A stretch of DNA of 64,000 nt. Origin: Streptomyces violaceusniger Tu 4113. GTDB taxonomy: Bacteria; Actinomycetota; Actinomycetes; Streptomycetales; Streptomycetaceae. Every line of letters begins with the position of its first letter. The first letter of the stretch is position 1. The stretch is from contig NC_015957.1 of assembly GCF_000147815.2 (NCBI RefSeq), positions 8,432,001-8,496,000 on the forward strand. The letters are read 5' to 3'. The notes beneath the pieces were generated by a model. The model worked only from the letters and a program-made list of their open reading frames with translations, was not told where the DNA came from and did no database searches. Below, piece by piece: positions 25,341 to 33,474 of the stretch. The position numbers and the translations under genes were made by a program.

Positions 25341-26168
25341 GTGTCCACCCTTGGCCCGCGTTCCCGCCGCGTCCGCCCGGTCGGCGTCGCCGCCTTACTG
25401 GCCGTCGCGGCCAGCACCGGACTCTTCGCCTGGAACGCCCAGGCCGCCACCTCGCCCGCGTCGTCGTCGCCGGTGTCCTCGGCCGCGTCGCCGGCCACCG
25501 TGACCGCCGCCGACGGACGGATGGCCTACACGGCGGCCGACGGCCAGACCAACAAGCTCACCATCAAGCGGGTCAGCGCGACCGACACCACGCTGACCTT
25601 CGGCGTCGACGACGTTGTCGAGATCACCGCCGGCACCGACTGCACCCACCCCACCGCCACCGACCTGACGTATGTGACCTGCACCGTGCCCGTCCCCGAC
25701 CCGGACCACGGCGGCGACCAGGGCACCGTCGAACTCGGCGACGGAAATGACAGCATCAAGATCTCCGGCGGCGATGTGAGCGTCTACGGCGGGGCCGGGG
25801 ACGACACCATCAACGGCGCTTCCGTCGCGGTGGGCGGCGACGGCGACGACACCATCAGCAACACCACGAACGCGAACGGCAACGCCGGCAACGACACCAT
25901 CACCGACTCGTTCGCGGTGTGGGCCGGGGACGGCGACGACACCGTCATCGGCGATGACGTGGCCAACGAGATCTACGGCGGCCCCGGCGACGACTACCTC
26001 GACGGCGCCGGCAACGATGACTCGATCTACGGTGAAGAGGGCCACGACACCATCAAGGGCGGACCGGGCAACGACTACCTCTTCGGCGGCCCCGACCAGG
26101 ACGACATCGACGGCGGCCCCGGCGACAACGTCATCGACCAGGACGGATCCGTCCCCGAGGGGTTCTGA
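25341..26168 (+). CDS. Secreted calcium-binding protein with RTX-like GGxGxD repeats
   Basis: The 275-residue protein has a signal peptide (VGVAALLAVAASTGLFAWNA, cleavage near NAQA). After an all-beta stretch come GGAGDDTING, VGGDGDDTISN, NAGNDTITD, YGGPGDDYLDG, GGPGNDYLFGG and DGGPGDNVID, the calcium-coiling nonapeptides of the hemolysin-type repeat family. It should fold on exposure to external Ca2+. No type I secretion genes are present, so Sec export is expected. The GTG at 25341 is chosen because GGAAG is 7 nt upstream and the signal peptide follows directly. An ATG-like start at 25302 is possible. Confidence 0.85.
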   Translation: MSTLGPRSRRVRPVGVAALLAVAASTGLFAWNAQAATSPASSSPVSSAASPATVTAADGRMAYTAADGQTNKLTIKRVSATDTTLTFGVDDVVEITAGTDCTHPTATDLTYVTCTVPVPDPDHGGDQGTVELGDGNDSIKISGGDVSVYGGAGDDTINGASVAVGGDGDDTISNTTNANGNAGNDTITDSFAVWAGDGDDTVIGDDVANEIYGGPGDDYLDGAGNDDSIYGEEGHDTIKGGPGNDYLFGGPDQDDIDGGPGDNVIDQDGSVPEGF

Positions 26169-26225
26169 GGGGTTCTGGGGGACCTGAAGAGATCTCAAGG
26201 GATCTCGGGGACCTGAGCAACAAGA

Positions 26226-26250
26226 CGGCCCGGGGCGACGCCCCGGGCCG
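26226..26250. terminator. Hairpin terminator between convergent genes
   Basis: CGGCCCGGGGC (26226-26236) and GCCCCGGGCCG (26240-26250) form a perfect 11-bp stem with a 3-nt loop. Just upstream, GGGGTTCTG is repeated right across the stop codon of the Ca-binding protein. Confidence 0.65.
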
Positions 26251-26333
26251 TTCCGCCGCCGAGCCGACGGCGCCGTTGGCCAGGACGCGAACGCTCGCCG
26301 GTGAGTCCCTACGGACGAACGCCCGGCCACGAC

Positions 26334-27434
26334 CTAGCCGCAGCAGTCCGAGTCCAGGCCGCGCGGCAGGCCCTCGCCGCCGAAGACGGCCGTGGTCGCC
26401 TCGTCGCCGCCCAGCGCCGCCACGGCGAGCAGCAGCGACCCGGCGGTCCAGGTGGTGCGCTCCTCCGGCCAGACCGCGTCGTCCTCGAAGACGTAGCCCG
26501 TCCAGTACATCCCGTCCTCGGCCCGCAGCGGTGACTGGATCCAGCGCAGGATGTCCACCGCGTGGTCGGACTCCCCCATCGCCCAGAGCGCGAGCGCCAG
26601 TTCACAGCTCTCGCCACCGGTGACCCAGGGGTTGGGCGAGACGCAGCGCACCCCGAGCCCCGGGACCACGAAGCGGTCCCAGCCCTCCTCGATGCGTTCC
26701 TTGGCGGCGGCGCCGGTCAGGGCGCCGCCGAGGACCGGGTAGTACCAGTCCATCGAGTAGCGGTGCTTGTCGAGGAACCGCTCGGGGTGGTGGCGGATGG
26801 CGTGGCCGAGCAGCCCCGCCGACAGCTCCCAGTCGGGCTGGGGCTCCTCGCGGTGCTCCGCGATGGCCAGGGCGCAGCGCAGCGCCTGGTAGACGGAGGA
26901 GGAGCCGGTCAGCAGGGCGTCGGGGTCGATGGTGCCGTCGGCGGCGCGCCGCCAGCCGATCTGGCCGCCGCTCTGCTGCATCCCGAGGACGAACTCGACG
27001 GCGGCGAAGACGGTGGGCCAGATGCCGTCGAGGAAGGCGTCGTCGCCGGTGGAGAGGTAGTGGTGCCAGGCGCCGACCGCGACGTAGGCGCAGAAGTTGC
27101 TCTCCCGGCCGCGGTCGGTGGGGTCGGCGGCGGCCACGCCGTCCGGGGTGTCGGGGTAGGCCGCGTACCAGGAGCCGTCGGGGTTCTGGTGCCGGACCAG
27201 CCAGCGGTAGGCGGCCGTGGCGCGCTCGTGCTCGCCCGCCGCGTCCAGCGCCATCGCGGCCTCGATGTGGTCCCAGGGGTCGAGGTGGTGGCCGCGGAAC
27301 CACGGTATGGCGCCGTCCGCGTGCTGGACGGCGGCGATGGACTCGACCGTGTGCAGCACCTGCTCGGGGCTGAGCACGCCGGGCAGCGCGAGCCGTTCGG
27401 TGCGGGGGCCGGGGCGCGGTCCGAGCGCCGTCAC
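26334..27434 (-). CDS. Alpha/alpha-barrel protein (prenyltransferase/squalene-cyclase-like fold)
   Basis: The 366-residue soluble protein has helical-barrel repeats: AVQHADGAIPWFRGHHLDPW, WLVRHQNPDGSWYAAYPD, AAVEFVLGMQQSGGQIGWRR, ILRWIQSPLRAEDGMYWTGY. The 'Q..DGS/GxW' pattern is that of the (alpha/alpha)6 barrels of prenyltransferases, squalene cyclases and some GH15 enzymes. The end is Cys-rich (DSDCCG). Catalytic role is uncertain: the squalene-cyclase DXDD motif is not seen. Its GTG overlaps the methyltransferase stop (GTGA). As third gene after a GT4 and a methyltransferase under a KstR-like site, it may help make or trim a glycosylated lipid or sterol. Confidence 0.75.
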   Translation of the reverse strand: MTALGPRPGPRTERLALPGVLSPEQVLHTVESIAAVQHADGAIPWFRGHHLDPWDHIEAAMALDAAGEHERATAAYRWLVRHQNPDGSWYAAYPDTPDGVAAADPTDRGRESNFCAYVAVGAWHHYLSTGDDAFLDGIWPTVFAAVEFVLGMQQSGGQIGWRRAADGTIDPDALLTGSSSVYQALRCALAIAEHREEPQPDWELSAGLLGHAIRHHPERFLDKHRYSMDWYYPVLGGALTGAAAKERIEEGWDRFVVPGLGVRCVSPNPWVTGGESCELALALWAMGESDHAVDILRWIQSPLRAEDGMYWTGYVFEDDAVWPEERTTWTAGSLLLAVAALGGDEATTAVFGGEGLPRGLDSDCCG

Positions 27435-28174
27435 GCCTGGTCCTCACGCGGGGTGTGGGGCTTGGTCGCGTAGGCCACGAAGCTCTTGCCGACGATCGGG
27501 TTCAGCGCGCGCTCGGCGACCCGGGTGGCCAGCGGCTTCTTCATGATGTCCCACACCAGCAGCTTGTGGTACGCGCGCACCGGCAGCGGCGCCTCATCAC
27601 CGTCCTTGTCGACCCCGAACGCGCACTTGAGCCACCAGTACGGGCTGTGCAGCGCGTGGGCGTGATGGGTGCCGTACGGCCGCAGCCCGGCCTCGCGCAT
27701 CTTCTCCAGCAGCTCATCGGCGCGGTAGATGCGGATATGGCCGCCCTCGACCTCGTGGTAGGCGTCCGACAGCGCCCAGCAGACCTTCTCGGGGCCGTAG
27801 CGCGGCACGGTGACGGCGATCCGGCCGCCGGCCTTGAGCACCCGCACCATCTCGGCGAGCACGCCCTTGTCGTCGGGTATGTGCTCCATCACCTCGGAGA
27901 TGATGACCACGTCGAAGCTGTCGTCGGGGAAGGGCAGGGCGAGGGCGTCGCCCTCCATGGCGGTGGCCGTGGCGCCCGCCGGGGCCTCACCGGCCTCCTT
28001 CATGGCGGCGAACCACTTGGCGACCTCGCGTATCTCCTCGCCGTTCTGGTCGAGCGCGACGACCTGGGCGCCGCGCCGGTAGCACTCGAAGGCGTGCCGG
28101 CCGGCGCCGCAGCCGAGGTCGAGGACGCGATCGCCGGCGGCGAGGGGGAAGCGGGAGAAATCGACGGTCAGCAC
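27431..28174 (-). CDS. Class I SAM-dependent methyltransferase (UbiE-like)
   Basis: The 247-residue protein has motif I RVLDLGCGAGRHAFECYRRG, an acidic AQVVALDQN, motif II PFPDDSFDVVIISEVMEHIP and VLKAGGRIAVTVPRYGPE. These are typical of the Methyltransf_11 fold acting on lipid-like or quinone-like acceptors. The GTG at 28174 is the nearest start to the conserved LTVDFSRFPL opening, though its RBS is weak. The upstream frame is proline-rich and unlikely. It is middle gene of the glycosyltransferase-methyltransferase-barrel operon. The pairing with a GT4 recalls the mycobacterial Rv0224c/Rv0225 arrangement (from memory). Confidence 0.88.
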   Translation of the reverse strand: MLTVDFSRFPLAAGDRVLDLGCGAGRHAFECYRRGAQVVALDQNGEEIREVAKWFAAMKEAGEAPAGATATAMEGDALALPFPDDSFDVVIISEVMEHIPDDKGVLAEMVRVLKAGGRIAVTVPRYGPEKVCWALSDAYHEVEGGHIRIYRADELLEKMREAGLRPYGTHHAHALHSPYWWLKCAFGVDKDGDEAPLPVRAYHKLLVWDIMKKPLATRVAERALNPIVGKSFVAYATKPHTPREDQA

Positions 28175-28241
28175 GGGGATCTGCTTTCGTCCGGCGGGTT
28201 CGTGGGGCGGGAGGGGGCAGGGGGCGGGGCGGGGGCGGGGC

Positions 28242-29579
28242 TCAGCGGCGGGCGGCCGGCGCGGATACGCCGATGGCCCGGCGGTACTGCTCGACGGTGC
28301 CGCGGGCGGCCTGTTCCCAGGTGAAGCGGCGCAGCACCCGTTCACGGCCCGCGGCGCCGAGCCGCCGTCTGAGGTCGGCGTCGCCCAGCAGCCGGATCAG
28401 GGCCGCGGCGAGGGCGTCGGCGTCGCCGGGCGGTACGGCCAGGCAGGTCTCGCCGTCGGGTCCGGCGACCTCGGGGATCGCGCCGCCGGTGGTGGCGACC
28501 AGCGGGGTGCCGGTGGCCATGGCCTCGGCGGCGGGCAGCGAGAACCCCTCGTACAGCGAGGGCACACAGGCGATCTGGGCGCCGCGCACCAGGTCCACCA
28601 GTTCGGCGTCGCTGATGCCCTTGACGAACTCGACGGCGTCCTCGAGTCCGTGGCGCGCCATGGTGGTGGCCACCGGTCCCTCCTGCGGCCGCTTGCCGAC
28701 GACGACCAGATGGGCCTCGGGGTTCTCGGCGCGGACCTTGGCGAGCGCCTCGATCAGATACACCAGGCCCTTGAGCGGCACATCCGCGCTCGATGTGGTG
28801 ACGATGCGCCCGGGGGTCACGGGGACGGCGGGGTCGGGCGAGAACAGCCCGGTGTCCGCGCCGATGTGCACCACGTGGATCCGGTCCGGCCGCACCCCGA
28901 GGTCCTCCACGATCTCCCGGCAGGAGGAGCCGGAGACGGTGAGCACCGAGGGCAGCCGCCGGGCCACCCGCTTCTGCATCCGGGTGAAGCCGTACCAGCG
29001 GCGCACGGAGAACCGGCGCTTCCAGCCGTCGGCGGCCTCCAGCTCGAGCTGCCGGTCGACGGTGATGGGGTGGTGGATGGTGGTCACCAGCGGGAAGCCG
29101 AGCCGCTCCAGGCCCAGCAGCCCGTATCCCAGGGTCTGGTTGTCGTGGACGACGTCGAACTGGCCGGGGCGCGCGGCGAGATGGCGGCGGGCGCGGAGGC
29201 TGAAGGTGAGCGGCTCGGGGAAGCCGCCGGTCCACATGGTGGAGACCTCCAGGGCGTCGACCCAGTCCCGGTACTCCTCGCGCCGGGGCGTACGGAACGG
29301 GTCGGGCTGGCGGTAGAGGTCGAGGCTGGGCAGCTCGGTGAGGGTGACGCCCTCCCCGGCGTCCAGCACCGGATACGGCTGGGCGCCGATGACCTCGACG
29401 GTGTGGCCGAGCCGGGCCAGCTCCCGGGAGAGATGGCGCACATAGACGCCCTGGCCCCCGCAGAATGGATTCCCCTTGTAGCTGAGCAGGGCGATGCGCA
29501 GCGGCCGTTCGTCGGGGGCGGTGGGGGGCGCTGCTCGAAGCGGGTCGGCCCCGGTCTCCTGCGCGGCCTCTGCGGTCAC
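28242..29579 (-). CDS. Family 4 glycosyltransferase
   Basis: The 445-residue GT-B protein has an N-terminal acceptor domain opening with RIALLSYKGNPFCGGQGVYV, the Gly loop and RELARLGHTVEVIG, and a C-terminal donor domain with GLVYLIEALAKVRAENPEAH, VEFVKGISDAELVDLVRGAQ and the E-x7-E motif in PSLYEGFSLPAAEAMATGTP. It is a retaining enzyme using an NDP-sugar, probably at the inner membrane face. The acceptor is unknown. The GTG at 29579 has AGGAGGGG about 8 nt upstream. It heads a three-gene operon, and a KstR-like 14-bp site lies 54 bp upstream. Confidence 0.9.
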   Translation of the reverse strand: MTAEAAQETGADPLRAAPPTAPDERPLRIALLSYKGNPFCGGQGVYVRHLSRELARLGHTVEVIGAQPYPVLDAGEGVTLTELPSLDLYRQPDPFRTPRREEYRDWVDALEVSTMWTGGFPEPLTFSLRARRHLAARPGQFDVVHDNQTLGYGLLGLERLGFPLVTTIHHPITVDRQLELEAADGWKRRFSVRRWYGFTRMQKRVARRLPSVLTVSGSSCREIVEDLGVRPDRIHVVHIGADTGLFSPDPAVPVTPGRIVTTSSADVPLKGLVYLIEALAKVRAENPEAHLVVVGKRPQEGPVATTMARHGLEDAVEFVKGISDAELVDLVRGAQIACVPSLYEGFSLPAAEAMATGTPLVATTGGAIPEVAGPDGETCLAVPPGDADALAAALIRLLGDADLRRRLGAAGRERVLRRFTWEQAARGTVEQYRRAIGVSAPAARR

Positions 29580-29632
29580 TCGCGCCCCCTCCTTGGTGCA
29601 GTTCAGCGGGAGCGTATCCGCTTCCGTTTATC

Positions 29633-29646
29633 TAGAACAAGTTCCA
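29633..29646. promoter_or_regulatory. KstR-like operator 2 (glycosyltransferase operon)
   Basis: TAGAACAAGTTCCA has all AAC-nn-GTT core bases of the KstR consensus, with one mismatch in the final TA. It lies in the promoter region of the glycosyltransferase, about 250 bp from the regulator's own site. Confidence 0.6.
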
Positions 29647-29894
29647 CTGGCGCATCCCCTGAGGAGTCACGAAGATACCTGCCCCGGGTGGCCGCTCCAG
29701 GGCCGGGGCAGGTGATCCCTACCACTCGGTAGCCAGGACGCCGGGGAGACGTTGGCAATGGGCGTGTGCACCGGGCGGGCCACCGGCCGACCCGCCCGCG
29801 AGCGCCGCGCGGCGACAGCCCGCCCCAACTGCCGCGACAGCAACCTGCCCCAACTGCGCGGACACGGGCGCTTCGGGGAGGACCCGCGCTAGCC

Positions 29895-29908
29895 TAGAAC
29901 GAGTTCCA
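29895..29908. promoter_or_regulatory. KstR-like operator 3 (autoregulatory site)
   Basis: TAGAACGAGTTCCA differs from site 2 at a single base and lies 90 bp before the regulator start, or 33 bp if the upstream ATG is used. That position is suitable for self-repression. Confidence 0.65.
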
Positions 29909-29997
29909 GTGACTCGCAGGCCCGGTCCGGTCCTGCCATCATGCACGATGTCCGCCTGCTGCCGACCCGCACACGCAACACATTCGAAGTGGGACAA

Positions 29998-30612
29998 ATG
30001 ACCGCAGAAGTCAAGCCAGCCGCCCTGCGGCTGACCGAGCGACAGGAAGCGCGCCGCCGGCGCATCCTGCACGCCAGCGCCCGGTTGGCCAGCCGAGGCG
30101 GCTTCGACGCGGTCCAGATGCGCGAGGTCGCGGAGAACTCCGGGGTGGCGCTCGGCACCCTCTACCGCTACTTCCCCTCCAAGGTCCATCTGCTGGTCGC
30201 CACGATGCAGGACCAGTTGCAGCATATGCACGAGACGCTGCGCAAGCGGCCGCCGACCGAGGAGGAGCCGGCCGCCCGCGTCGCCCAGACCCTGATGCGC
30301 GCCTTCCGCGCCCTGCAGCGCGAACCCCATCTGGCCGACGCGATGGTGCGCGCCCTCACCTTCGCCGACCGGTCGGTCAGCCCGGAGGTGGACACGGTCT
30401 CCCGGCTCACCACCGCGATCATCCTGGACGCCATGGGCCTGGACGACTCCCCGACGCCCGAGCAGCTCTCCGCGGTCCGCGTCATCGAGCACACCTGGCA
30501 TTCGGCGCTGATCACCTGGCTTTCGGGGCGCGCCTCGATCGCCCAGGTCAAGATCGACATCGAGACGGTCTGCCGTCTGATCGACCTCACGGCGCCCGCC
30601 CCGGCCGGGTAG
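29998..30612 (+). CDS. kstR: KstR-like TetR-family regulator of sterol catabolism
   Basis: The 204-residue TetR protein has the DNA-binding domain ARRRRILHASARLASRGGFD, then VQMREVAENSGVALGTLYRY with FPSKVHLLVATMQ. The recognition-helix region GVAxGTxYRYFPSKVHLLV is that of mycobacterial KstR, which represses cholesterol genes until 3-oxo-cholestenoyl-type CoA thioesters bind. Six matching operators lie in the window, all but one next to families of the KstR regulon. ATG 29998 is chosen because MTAEVKPAALRLTERQEA begins close to the HTH. An ATG at 29941 would add 19 residues, and neither has a strong RBS. The C-terminal domain (TFADRSVSPEVDTVSRL) should bind the ligand. Confidence 0.82.
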   Translation: MTAEVKPAALRLTERQEARRRRILHASARLASRGGFDAVQMREVAENSGVALGTLYRYFPSKVHLLVATMQDQLQHMHETLRKRPPTEEEPAARVAQTLMRAFRALQREPHLADAMVRALTFADRSVSPEVDTVSRLTTAIILDAMGLDDSPTPEQLSAVRVIEHTWHSALITWLSGRASIAQVKIDIETVCRLIDLTAPAPAG

Positions 30613-30692
30613 CCGGGCGGCGTACACGGCCGGGTCGTCCGACAGCCGGGCGGCGTACCGGGCCGGGTCGTCCGATAGCCGAGCGGCGTACC
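30611..30692. repeat. 33-bp tandem repeat starting at the kstR stop codon
   Basis: Units at 30611-30643, 30644-30676 and 30677-30692 (partial) begin with AGCCGGGCGGCGTAC and differ at a few positions. The first starts inside the TAG stop codon. Confidence 0.8.
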
Positions 30693-30883
30693 GTACAACA
30701 GGGGCGCATGGGCCACTTCTTGCGCCCCTTCGAGCTTCTGGACTTGGTTTGTGCGCCCTTGCGCCCCCTCTTGGCTCAAATTCCGCGTTCGCGCTCTGCC
30801 CAATCCCGGTATTCATGAACGGCGCGCGACAGAGCGACAACGGCGCGCGACGAGAGAACGCATCGTGGGGGGTGGAGAAGTTC

Positions 30884-31504
30884 GTGATCAGGTTACTTCT
30901 GGTACACGAGTCAGGGCTCTTGAGATCGGCCCTGGCATCGGTGATAGGGGCCGAACCAGACATCGAGGCAGCCGCGTGTGCCTGGCGTGACGCGCGTAGC
31001 AGAGCCCGTTCTTTGGAGCCGCAGGTGTGCGTGGTGGACACGGACAGCCCAGCGGCCGACAAGGCGGCACGCAAGGGCGAGTGGGGGAAGTTCGTCGCCT
31101 CCGCCTCTGGGGAGGGCGGGGACTGCGGGCTTCTGGTGCTGGTCAACTCGGAGCGGCCGGGCCCACTGCGCCGCGCCCATGAGGCCCGGGCACTGGGATA
31201 CGTCGACAAGGACGCCCCGCCGCAGCGGCTGATCGAGGCCATCCGGCGGGTGGCACGGAAGGAGCGCTATGTCGACGACGCGCTGGGCTACGGCTTCCTC
31301 CAGGCGGCCAAGATCCCGCTGACCGAGCGCGAGCTGGGCGTGCTGTCGCTGGCCGCCGACGGCGCCTCCATCCCGGAGATCGCCCGTACGCTCCATCTGT
31401 CCACCGGGACGATCCGCAACTACCTGGCCGCGATCACCCGGAAGACCGGGGCGCGCAACCGCGTGGACGCCATACGGATATCCCAGTGCGAGGGCTGGGT
31501 CTGA
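30884..31504 (+). CDS. Orphan NarL/LuxR-type regulator with a TTA codon
   Basis: The 206-residue protein has a receiver-like N-terminal half in which the first acidic pair is altered (LLLVHESGLLRSALASVIG instead of a D/E pair) but a possible phospho-Asp (VCVVDTDS) and lysine (YVDKDAP) remain. The C-terminal LuxR HTH is intact: LTERELGVLSLAADGASIPE, then LSTGTIRNYLAAITRKTGAR. No kinase is adjacent. Codon 4 is TTA (30893-30895), so translation should depend on the bldA leucyl-tRNA and occur late in development. GTG 30884 follows GGAGAAG. An in-frame GTG at 30872 is the alternative. It lies between kstR and the ferredoxin/ALDH operon but has no visible operator. Confidence 0.8.
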   Translation: MIRLLLVHESGLLRSALASVIGAEPDIEAAACAWRDARSRARSLEPQVCVVDTDSPAADKAARKGEWGKFVASASGEGGDCGLLVLVNSERPGPLRRAHEARALGYVDKDAPPQRLIEAIRRVARKERYVDDALGYGFLQAAKIPLTERELGVLSLAADGASIPEIARTLHLSTGTIRNYLAAITRKTGARNRVDAIRISQCEGWV

Positions 31505-31532
31505 CCTCTGCCGACGGCGGCTGGGGGAGCCG

Positions 31533-31766
31533 CTACTCGTCAGGGGGAAAGACCTGTTCACCGGTGTCCGACAGGCGCAGGGCAATTGCCTCGACCGGGC
31601 AGCCCTCGGCCGCCGCGAGCACCGCCTCGGAAGCATCGGCCTCCGGCTCGACGGGATGCGACTGCCGCGCCCCGTCGAGCCGGAAGCCGCCCGGCGCGGT
31701 GCTCACGCACATCCCCGAGCCGATGCACACGCCCCGGTCCACCTCGATCCGCCAGCGGTCCCCCAT
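31533..31766 (-). CDS. 3Fe-4S ferredoxin (P450 redox partner type)
   Basis: The 77-residue protein carries three cluster cysteines: VCIGSGMCVSTAP (Cys-x5-Cys, with Gly in place of the middle Cys of a 4Fe cluster) and AAEGCPVEAI. This is the single-[3Fe-4S] ferredoxin type that feeds electrons to actinobacterial P450s, and CYP125 at 45.6 kb or the CYP157-like protein at 34.6 kb are candidate clients. Its ATG shares one base with the aldehyde dehydrogenase stop (TGATG), so it is cotranslated with that gene. The acidic end (GEQVFPPDE) suits partner docking. Confidence 0.9.
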   Translation of the reverse strand: MGDRWRIEVDRGVCIGSGMCVSTAPGGFRLDGARQSHPVEPEADASEAVLAAAEGCPVEAIALRLSDTGEQVFPPDE

Positions 31767-33232
31767 CAGTGCGTCTCCCCGTCCCAGCCCTGGGGCAGGT
31801 GGATCATCTTGTGCTCCAGATACGCGGAGAACCCCTCCGGGCCGAACTCCCGGCCCAGACCGGAGTTCTTGTAGCCGCCGAACGGCCCGAGCATGTCGAG
31901 GCTGAAGGTGTTGACCGAGTAGGTGCCGGTGCGGATGCGCCGCGCGAAGTCGATGCCGTGCCCGACGTCCGCCGTCCAGACGGAGCCGGACAGCCCGTAG
32001 TCGGAGTCATCGGCGATCCGGGCCGCCTCCTCCTCGTCCCCGTACGGCAGCAGACAGATCACCGGGCCGAAGATCTCCTCACGGGCGATCCGCATGCCGT
32101 TGCCGACATCGCCGAAGAGCGTGGGCTCCACGTACCAGCCGGTGTCCAGGGCCTTGGGACGGCCGCCGCCCGTCAGCACCTTGGCGCCCTCCCGCTGCCC
32201 CAGTGCGATGTAGTCCAGCGACCGCTTCTGCTGCCGCCGCGCCACCAGCGGCCCGACCTGGGTGGCCGGATCCAGCGGGTCGCCGACGACCAGGGCGGAG
32301 GCGGCGGCCGCGAAGCGTTCGGCGATCTCGTCGTAGTGGCTACGCGGGGCGAGGATCCGGGTCTGGGCCACACATGCCTGGCCGTTGTTCATCCAGGCGT
32401 TGGGCACGATCCCGGCGACGGCCGCCTCCAGGTCCGCGTCCGGCAGGATCACCGCGGCCGACTTGCCGCCCAACTCCAGTGTGACCCGGGTGAGATGGCG
32501 CGAGGCGACCTCCATCACCCGCTTGCCGGCCGCGACCGACCCGGTGAACGACACCTTGTCCACGCCCGGGTGGCCGACCAGATACTCGCTGATCTCGCGG
32601 TCGGCCGGAAGGATCGACAGCGCCCCCTCGGGCAGCCCCGCCTCGGCCGCGATCTCCGCCAGGATGTAGGAGTCCAGCGGCGTCTCGGGGGACGGTTTGA
32701 GGACCACCGAGCACCCCGCGAGCAGCGCGGGCGCCAGCTTCGCGGCGGCCACGAACTGCGGCACGTTCCACGGCACCACGGCCGCGACCACCCCGACCGG
32801 CTCCCGCCGCACCAGCAGCGGGCCGAGCACCCCGGCCCGCCGCTCCTCGTAGCCGAAGTCGCGGGCCACGGTGATGGCCGCGTCCCACACCATCATCGCG
32901 CCGAGCGCCTGGGCGAGGACGCTCCAGGAGTACGGGGAGCCGTTCTGCGCGCTGATGACCCGGGCGATCTCCTCATGGCGTACGGCGATGGCGTCCTTGA
33001 TCCGGGTGACCACCGCGATCCGCTCGGCCACGCTCATCCGGGGCCAGGGGCCCTCGTCGAACGCCGTCCGCGCCGCCGCGACCGCCCGGTCCACATCGCC
33101 GCGCGCGGCATGTGGCACCCGGCCGATGACCTCCTCGGTGTGGGGCGAGACGACCTCGATGGTGTCCTTGCCCGCCGGGTCGGTCAGCGTGCCGCCGATG
33201 AAGAGCTGCCCGTGCTCGATGAGATCGCCCAT
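31766..33232 (-). CDS. Aldehyde dehydrogenase
   Basis: The 488-residue NAD(P)+ aldehyde dehydrogenase has VVPWNVPQFVAAAKLAPALL, the cofactor loop VSFTGSVAAGKRVME, the catalytic Glu in LELGGKSAAVILPD, the catalytic Cys in NNGQACVAQTRIL, and the EEIFGPVICLLPY and NTFSLDMLGPFGGYKNSG blocks. In a sterol regulon it would oxidise the side-chain aldehyde to the acid before CoA ligation. The mycobacterial KstR regulon also contains an aldehyde dehydrogenase (Rv0223c, from memory). ATG 33232 follows GGAGG. A KstR-like site lies about 190 bp upstream, shared with the divergent hydrolase. Confidence 0.92.
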   Translation of the reverse strand: MGDLIEHGQLFIGGTLTDPAGKDTIEVVSPHTEEVIGRVPHAARGDVDRAVAAARTAFDEGPWPRMSVAERIAVVTRIKDAIAVRHEEIARVISAQNGSPYSWSVLAQALGAMMVWDAAITVARDFGYEERRAGVLGPLLVRREPVGVVAAVVPWNVPQFVAAAKLAPALLAGCSVVLKPSPETPLDSYILAEIAAEAGLPEGALSILPADREISEYLVGHPGVDKVSFTGSVAAGKRVMEVASRHLTRVTLELGGKSAAVILPDADLEAAVAGIVPNAWMNNGQACVAQTRILAPRSHYDEIAERFAAAASALVVGDPLDPATQVGPLVARRQQKRSLDYIALGQREGAKVLTGGGRPKALDTGWYVEPTLFGDVGNGMRIAREEIFGPVICLLPYGDEEEAARIADDSDYGLSGSVWTADVGHGIDFARRIRTGTYSVNTFSLDMLGPFGGYKNSGLGREFGPEGFSAYLEHKMIHLPQGWDGETH

Positions 33233-33281
33233 CGTTTGCCTCCGGCCGATGACTGAGGGGTACGTCCGGCTGGCCCGCGCC

Positions 33282-33400
33282 CGGGGCCGCCGACAGCCGG
33301 CCCGCTCTCGGGGCCGCCGACAGCTCGCCCGATCGCGGGACCGCCACTGGCTCGCCCGATCCGGGGCCGAACAGCTCGCCCGAACCCGGGGCCGCCAATA
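33282..33400. repeat. ~27-bp degenerate tandem repeat in the ALDH upstream region
   Basis: About four units of the form GGGGCCGCCGACAGCTCGCCCGA occupy the space between the aldehyde dehydrogenase start and the shared operator region. The array lies within the presumed 5' leader of the ALDH transcript. Confidence 0.7.
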
Positions 33401-33419
33401 TCTGACGCTGCATCAGAAC

Positions 33420-33433
33420 TGATACCAGTTCCA
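33420..33433. promoter_or_regulatory. KstR-like operator 4 (ALDH / MBL-hydrolase divergent promoter)
   Basis: TGATACCAGTTCCA keeps the T, AC, GTT and C-CA positions seen in sites 2 and 3, with TAC for AAC. It overlaps a 16-bp perfect palindrome, GAACTGATACCAGTTC (33416-33431), and is followed by a TATAGT hexamer (33436-33441) facing the hydrolase gene. Confidence 0.5.
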
Positions 33434-33474
33434 GCTATAGTGGGCAATGCTTGTGTCGAGGAGAGGGGGAGCCG

